DNA of 43,347 nt. Origin: Oceanospirillaceae bacterium (lineage in GTDB: Bacteria > Pseudomonadota > Gammaproteobacteria > Pseudomonadales > Balneatricaceae). Shown piece by piece: positions 33,343 to 41,491 of this stretch; position 1 is the stretch's first letter; the number at the start of each line of letters is the position of its first letter. The stretch is taken from contig DPHB01000054.1 in the NCBI GenBank assembly GCA_003521845.1, positions 1-43,347 on the forward strand, written 5' to 3'. Below the pieces are notes generated by a model. The model worked only from the letters and a program-made list of their open reading frames with translations, searched no databases and was not told the origin of the DNA. The translations under genes and the position numbers were made by a program.

Positions 33343-34116
33343 ATGCGAATCATTACATTAAATGTTGAAGGCCTACGACAAGCGGCCGAACGCGGTTTCT
33401 TCCACTGGATGGAACAGCAAGATGCAGACGTTGTATGTCTGCAAGACCTACGTGAAAAAGACTACCAGTTGGATGAACCTCAGTTCCGTCCGGATGGCTG
33501 GCACGCTTACTTTTTTGATGCTTTTGAAGATGGCTACAGTGGCACCGCTCTTTACTGTCGCCACCAACCTAAAGCCATCATGACGGGCATGGGCTTCCCT
33601 GGTTGCGATTTTGAAGGCCGCTTTATCCAAGCTGACTTCGAAAAAATCAGTGTCGCCTCCATGTACGTACCGACAGGCCTAGGCAGCGAAGAAAAGCAGG
33701 ACGCCAAAAACGAATTTATGGACCAGTTTAATGCTCACCTACGCAAAACCTTGCGTAAGCGTCGTGAGTTTATTTTCTGTGGCACGATTAATACGGCCCA
33801 TAAGCCTGCTGACTTGTCCGGCTGGTACGTAAACCAAAAGAACTCCGGGTTCTTGCCCGAAGAGCGTGAAGTATTAGACGAAATTTTCTATCAATTAGAT
33901 TATTGCGATGCCTTCCGTCAAGTAAACCAAAGCGAACGTCAGTTTACCTGGTGGCCCGATTACAACCGTGCCTATAAGCTAAACGAAGGCGCACGCTTGG
34001 ACTACCAGATCACCACTCCAGGCCTACGTCGTTTTGTACGCAACGCTGGCATCTATCGTGAAGAGCGTTTTAGCAACCACGCCCCGCTCATCATTGATTA
34101 CAGCTGCGACCTGTAA
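33343..34116 (+). CDS. crc: Crc-like protein of the exonuclease III fold (catabolite repression control)
   Basis: This 257-residue endonuclease/exonuclease/phosphatase-fold protein resembles Pseudomonas Crc, which works with Hfq to repress translation of catabolic mRNAs. Shared blocks are AAERGFFHWM, VVCLQDLRE, the RRKREFI-like RKRREFIFCGTIN stretch, the WWPD box and PGLRRFVRNAGIYREERFSN. Catalytic positions of true ExoIII are altered: the metal Glu in LQE is Asp (CLQD), GDxN is GTIN, and DHAP is NHAP. It is divergent from pyrE, the Pseudomonas order. A weakly active or specialised nuclease remains possible, since the Asn of GDxN and the C-terminal His are kept. Confidence 0.82.
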   Translation: MRIITLNVEGLRQAAERGFFHWMEQQDADVVCLQDLREKDYQLDEPQFRPDGWHAYFFDAFEDGYSGTALYCRHQPKAIMTGMGFPGCDFEGRFIQADFEKISVASMYVPTGLGSEEKQDAKNEFMDQFNAHLRKTLRKRREFIFCGTINTAHKPADLSGWYVNQKNSGFLPEEREVLDEIFYQLDYCDAFRQVNQSERQFTWWPDYNRAYKLNEGARLDYQITTPGLRRFVRNAGIYREERFSNHAPLIIDYSCDL

Positions 34117-34120
34117 CAAT

Positions 34121-34175
34121 AAAAAAGGGGGTCAGAGTCACTTTAACTACAAGTTACTCTGACCCCCCTTTTTTT
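34121..34175. terminator. Bidirectional terminator hairpin between crc and rph
   Basis: AAAAAAGGGGGTCAGAGT (34121-34138) pairs with ACTCTGACCCCC and the following T-run (34156-34175). This makes a long stem with A and T tails, suited to ending both convergent genes. The GGGGTCAGAGT/ACTCTGACCCC stem resembles a widespread intergenic repeat sequence. Confidence 0.85.
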
Positions 34176-34179
34176 AAAA

Positions 34180-34206
34180 GAGATTGCTTTGGGTACGCAA
34201 TGACGA
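34180..34206. repeat. Degraded half of the palindromic (REP-like) repeat, copy 3
   Basis: GAGATTGCTT followed by CGCAATGACG (34197-34206) matches the right arm of copy 1. No left arm is visible; the terminator hairpin takes its place. Confidence 0.55.
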
Positions 34207-34217
34207 AGGGTTAAGTA

Positions 34218-34988
34218 TTAACCTTGCAAAGCCGCCGTTTGCATGGCACACAAATCAACAATACCTTTACGTGCCAAAACTAACATAGCGTCCATCTGTT
34301 CTTGCGTATAAGGCGCACCCTCAGCAGTACCTTGCACTTCTATAAAGCCACCGTCGCTCGTCATTACCACATTCATATCGGTTTCGGCCTTAGAATCTTC
34401 AGCATAATCCAAATCCAAAACTGGCTCGTCTTTATAAACTCCGACAGAAATTGCCGCAATTTGACGCTTTAACGGATTGCCTTTCATGGCGCCGTTTTTG
34501 TCTTTCTTTAGCTCATTGATGGCATCCACCATGGCCACATAAGCACCGGTGATAGAAGCCGTACGTGTACCACCATCAGCCTGAATCACATCGCAATCCA
34601 AAGTAATGGTGTTTTCACCCAACTTGTTTAAATCCAAAGCAGCACGCAAAGAGCGACCGATTAAACGTTGAATTTCCAAGGTTCGACCACCCTGCTTTCC
34701 ACGGGAGGCTTCACGACCCATACGCGAACCGGTAGAACGTGGCAACATGCCGTATTCGGCAGTTAACCAGCCACTACCTGAACCGCGCAAGAAACGCGGC
34801 ACACCACGTTCGACACTTGCTGTACACAACACCTTAGTGTTGCCAAATTCAACTAATACAGAGCCTTCGGCATGCATAGTGTAGTTACGCGTGATGGTAA
34901 CCTGGCGTAGCTGATCCGTGGCACGGCCACTTGGGCGTTTGAAATCTAGCTTGAGGTTTTTCAGCTGGTCGGAAAGAGGGCTTGTCAT
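34218..34988 (-). CDS. rph: Ribonuclease PH
   Basis: RNase PH is a phosphorolytic 3'-5' exonuclease that trims tRNA 3' ends. The 256-residue protein has the PNPase-like core with GSVLVEFGNTKVLCTAS, GMLPRST, the RGKQGGRTLEIQRLIGRSLR phosphate site, and CDVIQADGGTRTA. The family usually begins at the residues RPSGR; here about 17 residues (MTSPLSDQLKNLKLDF) precede it. No alternative ATG exists, and AAGGT lies 7 nt before ATG 34988, so the extension is probably real. It is divergent from yicC. Confidence 0.94.
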   Translation of the reverse strand: MTSPLSDQLKNLKLDFKRPSGRATDQLRQVTITRNYTMHAEGSVLVEFGNTKVLCTASVERGVPRFLRGSGSGWLTAEYGMLPRSTGSRMGREASRGKQGGRTLEIQRLIGRSLRAALDLNKLGENTITLDCDVIQADGGTRTASITGAYVAMVDAINELKKDKNGAMKGNPLKRQIAAISVGVYKDEPVLDLDYAEDSKAETDMNVVMTSDGGFIEVQGTAEGAPYTQEQMDAMLVLARKGIVDLCAMQTAALQG

Positions 34989-35092
34989 AATTTACCTTAA
35001 TGCAATTGATGCGTTACAAAAACTGTCTTGATGACGCCAATAAGGATAGAATGGCGCCAGAAAGAGCCTATTTTAATCGAGTTGGACCAAGA

Positions 35093-35956
35093 ATGACACG
35101 TAGCATGACCGCTTTTGCTCGCCAAGAGCAAGTACTGGACAGCGGAACCCTAAGTTGGGAAATCCGTTCCGTTAACCAGCGCTATCTAGACCCGCACCTG
35201 CGCCTGCCAGACCAGTTCCGTGCCCTCGAGCCCAAACTACGCGACCAGTTACGTAATGGCCTAACCCGCGGCAAGGTAGAGTGCCATCTGCGCTGGCACC
35301 CAGCCAAGCAAGACAGCCAACTACAGGTTAACGAAGCCTTAGTACAACAACTTAACGCTGCTGCCGAGCAAGTCAACGCCATCGTTGGCCCAACCAAGCA
35401 ATATAGCGCTCTAGAAATTTTGCAATGGCCCGGCGTACTGGCCGAACAAAGCCTAGACCTAGGTGAACTGCAAAAGTCAGCCCTAAGCCTATTTAAATCC
35501 AGCTTAAAAGAACTAGTCGAACACCGCGAACGCGAAGGCCAGGCCCTAAAGGAACTAGTAGAACAGCGCCTGAGCGCTATTCTAGACATAGTAGCCGAAG
35601 TTCAAGAACAACTACCTAGTATCCTCGCCAACCAACGCCAAGGCCTACACGACAAGCTAACAGAGCTGAGCGCAGACCTAGACCCACAACGCCTAGAACA
35701 AGAAATGGTGATCCTCGCCAACAAGGCCGATGTAGCTGAAGAACTAGACCGCCTCATTACCCATGTTAAGGAAGTACGCCGCACCCTAGAGCAAAAACAA
35801 GCCATCGGTCGCCGCTTAGACTTCTTGATGCAAGAGCTAAACCGCGAAGCCAATACCTTGTCATCCAAGTCTATCGTAGCGGAAACCACACTCAATGCCG
35901 TGGAATTAAAAGTGTTGATTGAACAGATGCGTGAGCAGATTCAAAATATTGAGTAG
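35093..35956 (+). CDS. yicC: YicC family endoribonuclease
   Basis: This 287-residue protein has exactly the E. coli YicC length. It begins MTRSMTAFARQ and contains the N-terminal block WEIRSVNQRYLDPHLRLP and the C-terminal DUF1732 block GRRLDFLMQELNREANTLSSK. YicC proteins are endoribonucleases linked to RyhB decay and stationary-phase fitness. The usual downstream neighbour, gmk, is missing. Instead a Fic gene follows and the last codons of yicC are duplicated beyond it (37347-37399). The frame's upstream start at 35000 is rejected. Confidence 0.92.
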   Translation: MTRSMTAFARQEQVLDSGTLSWEIRSVNQRYLDPHLRLPDQFRALEPKLRDQLRNGLTRGKVECHLRWHPAKQDSQLQVNEALVQQLNAAAEQVNAIVGPTKQYSALEILQWPGVLAEQSLDLGELQKSALSLFKSSLKELVEHREREGQALKELVEQRLSAILDIVAEVQEQLPSILANQRQGLHDKLTELSADLDPQRLEQEMVILANKADVAEELDRLITHVKEVRRTLEQKQAIGRRLDFLMQELNREANTLSSKSIVAETTLNAVELKVLIEQMREQIQNIE

Positions 35957-36017
35957 ATTTCACCCCCGCCCAAGAATACCTAAGCGGCCCTGTTAGTTTT
36001 GTAACAATACAGGGCTT
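35892..36017 (+). repeat. Direct repeat, left copy: yicC 3' end plus downstream hairpin
   Basis: The stretch runs from TCAATGCCGTGG inside yicC, through its TAG stop (35954-35956), to the hairpin GCCCTGT/ACAGGGC (35987-35993, 36009-36015). It is repeated in order at 37347-37460 on the other side of fic. The hairpin probably terminates yicC. From 36018 to the fic start (36236) I see no gene. Confidence 0.8.
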
Positions 36018-36235
36018 TGTTGCTCTTCCACTTCCAAATAGGTTTGCAGATATCCGTTGAAACATAACCCTTAAGCGGCGGCAATTAGGGGGATTTCATG
36101 TCTATGGCATCGACACACAGGCCGCACGTGTCGATAAAATGCGATAAAATCACCATATAAAATTGATATGTCGACCTCAACGATATAAACTGCCTCTATA
36201 GATTACTTGTGTCGTTATTATGCGGAAATATAAAC

Positions 36236-37339
36236 ATGACCTGGAAAGCTGAGCAGCCCTACAACCAATTACCCACGTTACCGCCAAATCAACATGTATT
36301 GGAAACTAGAGCTGTGCTAAAGGCCTGTATTTCGGCTCGTGCCGCTGTGGCAGAACTAAAAAAGGCTGGTGAGCTCATTCCAAATCAAAGCATGCTTATC
36401 AACCTACTACCTTTACTTGAAGCAAAAGACAGCTCACAAATCGAAAACATTGTCACCACCACCGACAAGCTATTTCAATATGCCCAAGAAAATAAAGGTG
36501 CCGATCTTGCGACCAAAGAAGCGTTACGCTATAGGACTGCATTACATCAGGGATACATAAAACTTGAAAAAAGGCCCCTGTGCACGGCCACTGCCATTGA
36601 TGTTTGCAGTACGTTAAAACACGCTGAAATGGGTATCCGTAAAGTACCAGGTACTTTTATAGGCAACCAAGCGACCAGTGAAATCATCTATACGCCTCCA
36701 GTGGGAGAAGACGTTATTCGCGATTTGTTAACCAACTGGGAAGGATTTCTGCATGAAGAAGATGACCTAGACCCGCTTATTAAAATGGCCGTCAGTCATT
36801 ACCAGTTTGAAGCCATCCACCCTTTCTATGACGGGAATGGCCGCACAGGCCGTATCCTAAATGTTTTATATCTTATTGAGTGCGGACTTCTAACGCTGCC
36901 CATTTTGTATTTGAGTCGTTTCGTCGTTCATCACAAACAAGATTATTACCGCCTATTGAATCAAGTAACCAAACAGCAGAACTGGGAAGAATGGCTATTA
37001 TTTATGCTCAACGGTGTTGCGCAAACAGCAACCTGGACCTGTGAAAAAATTACAGCGATCAGATTGCTCATGGCAAATACAACGAATTTTATAAAGACAC
37101 AACTGCCAAAAATTTATAGCCATGAACTTGTTCAAATAATCTTTGAGCAGCCATATTGCCGTATCAGCAATCTGGTTGAACGAGATATTGCCAAACGACA
37201 AACCGCTTCTATCTATTTAAAACAGTTGGCCGACATTGGCGTTCTACAAGAAATCAACTCTGGCAAGGAGAAGCTATTCATGCACCCTCGTTTGATGAAG
37301 TTAATGACCCAAGATAGCAACCATATCAGTGCTTTCTAA
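36236..37339 (+). CDS. Fic-domain protein (class II, N-terminal inhibitory motif)
   Basis: This 367-residue Fic protein would transfer AMP (or another NMP) from NTP to target hydroxyls. The catalytic loop HPFYDGNGRTGR starts at H195 and is complete. The self-inhibitory motif (S/T)xxxE(G/N) is present as S66-SQI-E70-N71, on the N-terminal side, which defines class II. A Fic_N domain precedes the core and a winged-helix-like region (about 295-360) follows, as in Shewanella SoFic. ATG 36236 follows an AT-rich leader without a clear SD. Base composition is lower in G+C than the surrounding genes, and the gene is bracketed by a duplication, both suggesting transfer. Confidence 0.9.
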   Translation: MTWKAEQPYNQLPTLPPNQHVLETRAVLKACISARAAVAELKKAGELIPNQSMLINLLPLLEAKDSSQIENIVTTTDKLFQYAQENKGADLATKEALRYRTALHQGYIKLEKRPLCTATAIDVCSTLKHAEMGIRKVPGTFIGNQATSEIIYTPPVGEDVIRDLLTNWEGFLHEEDDLDPLIKMAVSHYQFEAIHPFYDGNGRTGRILNVLYLIECGLLTLPILYLSRFVVHHKQDYYRLLNQVTKQQNWEEWLLFMLNGVAQTATWTCEKITAIRLLMANTTNFIKTQLPKIYSHELVQIIFEQPYCRISNLVERDIAKRQTASIYLKQLADIGVLQEINSGKEKLFMHPRLMKLMTQDSNHISAF

Positions 37340-37346
37340 ATCGCAA

Positions 37347-37460
37347 TCAATACCGTGGAATCAAAAGTGTTGATTAAGCAGATTCAAAACGTAGAATAGT
37401 TTTTACCTCTCCAGTAATGCCCTAAGTGCCCTGATATTTTCTTGTAAATACAGGGCTTCT
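37347..37460 (+). repeat. Direct repeat, right copy: degraded yicC 3' end remnant plus hairpin
   Basis: The first 29 bases match 35892-35920 at 27 positions. A 12-base deletion follows, then GCAGATTCAAAA, a TAG stop in register (37397-37399), and a second hairpin TGCCCTG/CAGGGC near 37427-37456. The remnant has no start and is not translated. The two copies bracket the fic gene. The hairpin probably terminates fic. Confidence 0.8.
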
Positions 37461-37495
37461 AATTAATCGCTTCACATCAGCTTACAAATGTAGGA

Positions 37496-38383
37496 CTACC
37501 CCATATCAAATGGATTTTTTGGTCTTGCACTATTTAGTAGCTCAGACGCGATGGCATTGACCTCACCCTGAACATACACCCAATACTCTGGGTTATCGAG
37601 GGTTCTTTCTTTAATTTTCTGAGGGATAAAGCGGCTCATTTCCATATTGAAGTCATTACGTACTTCATCTTCCGACATTAGCTTGGCTAACTGATCAGAC
37701 AGTGCCTGTCGAAAGTCTTGCGTTTGCTTCTGTCTGGCGGTGAGTTTCTTTTCAAGCAATGTCTTAGATAAATCAATGCCGCGTTGCTTGATCCAAACAA
37801 TATCCCAGATATCACGAGGTTTGATACGTCTTGCCCGATACGCTAACGCAATCAGCTTATCGGCCAGTATTTCTTGTAGAGATTGTACTGGGACTAAAAT
37901 TCCTTCCGTCGGCACAACAATATCGTACTGATTGATTAGTGGGCGTTTTTCAATATCGAATGACGGAATAGCACAGACGTCAATATGCATTTTTTGCCGT
38001 GGTAGATCAGCACGATTGGCTTCTTTGACGATACTAATTTTCCAAGAAACGGTCTCCCCTTGCTGCTCGCCAGAGGGTTTATTTACCCAAACTTCGGTTT
38101 CATATTTTTTCTGAATATAGGTTTGGATTTCGGACTCCAGCCCCTCAAACGCTGAGGGTTTGAAATCATGACCACCATTGAAATCAAGATCTTCTGATAG
38201 CCTACTGCTGTTGTAACACATACGTAATGAGGTGCCACCGATAAAGGTTAATTGCTGCATGACGCCTTGTTTGATCAGCACATCTATAATGTCATGATGC
38301 AATATCTCTTTTTCTATCACCGGGGTCACGGCTGCATAGCCAGGGTTCGACTGGACGATTTGGCGAATTTGTTGCTTCAGCAT
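37496..38383 (-). CDS. abiEii: AbiEii-type nucleotidyltransferase toxin
   Basis: This 295-residue protein has the DNA polymerase-beta-like nucleotidyltransferase core of AbiEii/MenT toxins: FIGGTSLRM (49-53) and SEDLDF (63-68) with metal Asp65 and Asp67. It also has the downstream HIDVCAIPSF Asp and the block LQEILADKLIAL. AbiEii is the toxin of type IV AbiE phage-abortive systems. Related MenT enzymes inactivate tRNA by adding nucleotides. It lies 28 nt after its partner antitoxin. It is convergent with fic. Confidence 0.87.
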   Translation of the reverse strand: MLKQQIRQIVQSNPGYAAVTPVIEKEILHHDIIDVLIKQGVMQQLTFIGGTSLRMCYNSSRLSEDLDFNGGHDFKPSAFEGLESEIQTYIQKKYETEVWVNKPSGEQQGETVSWKISIVKEANRADLPRQKMHIDVCAIPSFDIEKRPLINQYDIVVPTEGILVPVQSLQEILADKLIALAYRARRIKPRDIWDIVWIKQRGIDLSKTLLEKKLTARQKQTQDFRQALSDQLAKLMSEDEVRNDFNMEMSRFIPQKIKERTLDNPEYWVYVQGEVNAIASELLNSARPKNPFDMG

Positions 38384-38411
38384 GCTTTACCTCCCATACA
38401 CTTACCCATAC

Positions 38412-38936
38412 TTAGCTCTCCAACATGTGTAGATTGCGCTGACAGTGCTTTAGGTCTGCCATCGCTTGTTGTTTGTGCGCGCGATACATTTTTATGTCGG
38501 GGTCATAGTACAAATTGGAGGCTATTTGCACCACTGGCTTTTTAGTGTGGGTAAATTCAATCTCGCCATAAGGCGTATCAAAAAAACCACTTCGACCTTT
38601 AGTCATCACCGTGACCCTACCTATCACGACTTGTGAAATAGCACCGGTATGACTAAGCTGACTTTCTAAGCTGATGTAGTTTAATACGCCACTGCGCAAC
38701 TTTTTGATAATTTTATAAATGGCGGTCTCAGGCTCAGGTGGGGTAATTACACTTTCATAGATGCCTTTCACCGTTCGTCTTAATAGCCCCTTACTTACGC
38801 AATCTGCAAGGAACTTTCTAAAGGCTGGACCACAAGGCACACCCAGCATAAAAGCAAGCTCTGTGGCACTGTGAATGCCACCGCCGGCGTTCACAGATTT
38901 AGCTAATGCGCTTAATAGCTCATCAGATCTAGTCAT
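38412..38936 (-). CDS. AbiEi-type antitoxin / transcriptional repressor (DUF6088-like)
   Basis: This 174-residue protein has an N-terminal winged helix (about 5-60; ELAFMLGVPCGPAFRKFLAD, then LLRRTVKGIYES) and a C-terminal domain with YISLESQLSHTGAISQ, typical of AbiEi/DUF6088 proteins. AbiEi both neutralises AbiEii and represses its own operon by binding inverted repeats. The ATG directly abuts an inverted-repeat half site, and there is no visible Shine-Dalgarno. Transcription may therefore start very near the ATG. Confidence 0.82.
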   Translation of the reverse strand: MTRSDELLSALAKSVNAGGGIHSATELAFMLGVPCGPAFRKFLADCVSKGLLRRTVKGIYESVITPPEPETAIYKIIKKLRSGVLNYISLESQLSHTGAISQVVIGRVTVMTKGRSGFFDTPYGEIEFTHTKKPVVQIASNLYYDPDIKMYRAHKQQAMADLKHCQRNLHMLES

Positions 38937-39044
38937 AGGTCTACACTAAGCGATGATATAAGTAACTTAGTGTAGACCTGATTCTGAACGTAGGCAAGAC
39001 AATAGTCTACAATCTGGTACCGTTCGAGTAATAATCTGTAGACT
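38937..39044. promoter_or_regulatory. AbiE operator array: four GTCTACA-type half sites
   Basis: AGGTCTACACTAAG (38937-38950) and CTTAGTGTAGACCT (38966-38979) are a perfect 14-bp inverted repeat with a 15-bp AT-rich spacer. The spacer contains a minus-strand TATATCAT that could be a -10. A second pair, AGTCTACA (39004-39011) and TGTAGACT (39037-39044), lies upstream. The first half site touches the abiEi ATG. This is the layout expected of an AbiEi-controlled promoter. Confidence 0.75.
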
Positions 39045-39115
39045 TTTTAAACCAGTAATACCTTCGATGTTCATCTTGTACTGTGGCCATGCCTCCTATT
39101 GAATTCTATTAGCCT

Positions 39116-40018
39116 TCAAATTCCCTGAAAACGCTGACACAACCAGTGCGCAAACTTTTGCTTGTGTTCAGGCATGTTTACCTGCTCGGCCGCCATTACA
39201 TAAAAAGCAAAATCCGTGGTCAGTTGCTGTGGTAAAGGTTGTACTAGTATCCCTTGCTGCAGCAATTTGCCTGAGGTGACACTCCACCCCAGAGCCACCC
39301 CTTCACTTGCCATACAAGCTTGTAATACCAGTTGATAGTCACTCAAAATTAGTGATTCTGGTAACACGACATCTGCGCTACCAAAGTGGGCCAACCACTG
39401 CTCCCAACTCATACGGCGCCGGAACGGCTCACGATTGTGGATAATGGTGTGGTTTACCAAATCTGATAACTTATTCAAAGGTGGAGATGATGCGAGATAT
39501 GTCGGACTGCAAATGGCATACAAGTTTTCATCGGCTATATGCCAACAGTTTTTACTCTGTAGATCTCTTGGCCCACGACGAATGCTAAAATCCACTTCAC
39601 CACCAGGATCAATATTGCGATCGGTAGTGATAATCTGCACCTTCATTCCTGCAAATTTACGCTGATATTCGGCTATTAGGGGGAGCAGCCACTGAGCAGC
39701 GACGGATGTTGAGGCCGCCACCGTGATGGTATGTTGGTCTTGATAACACAAGGACTCCAGGGCTTGCTCCACCTGCTGCAAAGCAGGGTGCAAGGTAGCA
39801 TACAGTTGCGAACCGGCTGCGGTGAGGCTCACGCCACGATTGCCTCGATTAAATAACAGTAACCCCATATGCTGTTCCATCGCCTTTATGGCATGGCTTA
39901 CATTAGGTTGAGTCATGCGCAGCTCTTCGCTAGCAAGTCTGAAATTTAGGTATCTAGCAGCCGCTTCAAATACCAAGAGACTATTGGCCGAGGGAATGTA
40001 CTTACTAAGTCTAGTCAT
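39116..40018 (-). CDS. LysR-family transcriptional regulator (GcvA-like)
   Basis: This 300-residue LysR protein has an N-terminal helix-turn-helix (LASEELRMTQPNVSHAIKAM, about 29-48), linker helix and periplasmic-binding-like effector domain (about 92-297). Residues such as VAASTSVAAQWLLPLI and DFSIRRGPRD place it with GcvA-type regulators. It is divergent from the oxidoreductase gene 104 bp away, so it probably controls the 40123-43347 operon. The co-inducer is unknown. Confidence 0.88.
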   Translation of the reverse strand: MTRLSKYIPSANSLLVFEAAARYLNFRLASEELRMTQPNVSHAIKAMEQHMGLLLFNRGNRGVSLTAAGSQLYATLHPALQQVEQALESLCYQDQHTITVAASTSVAAQWLLPLIAEYQRKFAGMKVQIITTDRNIDPGGEVDFSIRRGPRDLQSKNCWHIADENLYAICSPTYLASSPPLNKLSDLVNHTIIHNREPFRRRMSWEQWLAHFGSADVVLPESLILSDYQLVLQACMASEGVALGWSVTSGKLLQQGILVQPLPQQLTTDFAFYVMAAEQVNMPEHKQKFAHWLCQRFQGI

Positions 40019-40122
40019 AAATGCAGATAATATCAGGATGAAAATTGACTATCTACAGCGGGCTAGTGATCAAGGCTAAGATGGGCCCAATATTGTTGTA
40101 GAGTAAAGCCAGTAGCGTGCCT

Positions 40123-41448
40123 ATGTTACCTGTTCAAAAAGAGCCAACTGATTCGGGCTGGTATGCCAGCGTCAAACACTTACGTAGTCCACAACTAGGC
40201 AACAAACACGCCTTACAGAAAGACATTGTCTGCGATTACCTAGTGGTAGGTGGTGGCTGGATGGGCCTACACTGCGCCAAGCGCCTTGCGGAACTAGCAC
40301 CAGATGCCAGCATTGTACTGGTAGACGCTGGCAGCATTGGCAACGGCTCGGCCGGGCGCTGTGCTGGCTTTGCCATTGATTTGGCGCACAACCCTCGTAA
40401 TAAACACTTTGCCGAAGATAAAAAGGCCAACAAAGAAGAATTTCATGTCAACATGGAAGGCATCAACTACCTGCAGCAATCAATATACGAGGGCGTGAAG
40501 TGCGACTGGGATTTGAGCGGGAAATATCATAGTGCCGCCACGCAACGTGGTTACCAGTGCTTACATACCATGTCCGCGGCCCTTGATTCATTAGGCAAGG
40601 AACACCGCTGGTTGGATGCCGATGAGATACAACATATAACTGGCAGCAAGCATTACTTTGCGGCAGTACACACACCAGGTACCGTACTGTTACAGCCGGC
40701 TAAATATTTGCTTAACTTAACCAACCAATTACCCGATAACGTGCAGGTTTATGAAGACACACCCGTCACCAACATTGTCTATGGGTCGCCAAACCATCAA
40801 GGCCAAACGCCCTCTGGGCAGATCACCTGCAAACAGATTTTATTATGTAATGCCGCCTACCTTACGGAGTGTGGTTTTTTTGCCAATACCGCCATTCCGG
40901 TTTATACCTACGCCTCCATGACCCGCACCCTTACGGATGCCGAACTTAAGCAAGTGGGTGCCGCCGGCCCTTATGGGGTGATACCCGCAGAAAGCTTTGG
41001 CACCACTATGCGCCTTAGCCATGACAAACGCCTGTTTTTACGCAATGTTTATTCCTATGCACGCGGCTATCGCTCTACTTTAGATGATGTCGGTTACGCC
41101 CGTAACAAACACCTTATCGCCCTGCAACGTCGTTACCCAGAACTGGCTCATCTTGGCTATGAACATAGCTGGGGCGGTTTACTGGTGATGGCCCATAATG
41201 GTGGTATGGTATTTGGCGAATTACAAGACCGCGTGTTTGGCAGTGCCTTTTGCAACGGCACTGGCGTTGCCCGCGGTACGGCCTTTGGCAAGGCCTTAGC
41301 CGAGCTGGCTTTGGGACAGTCGTCTTACACTATTGATATTTTAAAGTCCCGCCCGCAACCCAATCGTGGCTACCCTAGCTGGCTCACAGAAATTGGTGTT
41401 CGTGCCACCACTCGTTACCGATTTATGCGCGCCGGTCGAGAAACCTAA
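40123..41448 (+). CDS. FAD-dependent amine/amino-acid oxidoreductase (DAO family, PuuB-like)
   Basis: This 441-residue flavoprotein has the dinucleotide-binding motif VVGGGWMGLHCA (Gly43, Gly44, Gly45, Gly48). It is followed by SIGNGSAGRCAGF, typical of DadA/PuuB/sarcosine-oxidase relatives, and the C-terminal FAD block CNGTGVARGTAFGKALAEL. Such enzymes oxidise secondary or primary amines to imines or aldehydes. A GTG two codons upstream (40117) is an equally possible start; no good SD is seen. It leads an operon with a DHDPS-family lyase and an MttB-family methyltransferase, so an N-methylated amino substrate is likely. The exact one is unknown. Confidence 0.83.
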   Translation: MLPVQKEPTDSGWYASVKHLRSPQLGNKHALQKDIVCDYLVVGGGWMGLHCAKRLAELAPDASIVLVDAGSIGNGSAGRCAGFAIDLAHNPRNKHFAEDKKANKEEFHVNMEGINYLQQSIYEGVKCDWDLSGKYHSAATQRGYQCLHTMSAALDSLGKEHRWLDADEIQHITGSKHYFAAVHTPGTVLLQPAKYLLNLTNQLPDNVQVYEDTPVTNIVYGSPNHQGQTPSGQITCKQILLCNAAYLTECGFFANTAIPVYTYASMTRTLTDAELKQVGAAGPYGVIPAESFGTTMRLSHDKRLFLRNVYSYARGYRSTLDDVGYARNKHLIALQRRYPELAHLGYEHSWGGLLVMAHNGGMVFGELQDRVFGSAFCNGTGVARGTAFGKALAELALGQSSYTIDILKSRPQPNRGYPSWLTEIGVRATTRYRFMRAGRET

Positions 41449-41491
41449 TAACTAAAACCGAATAACAAGTTGACCAGCTTTGGAGAAATAC

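Noticed and set aside
41480..41491. TTG start for the DHDPS-family gene
   Set aside because: It would include the Shine-Dalgarno itself; ATG 41492 is correctly spaced from TGGAG.
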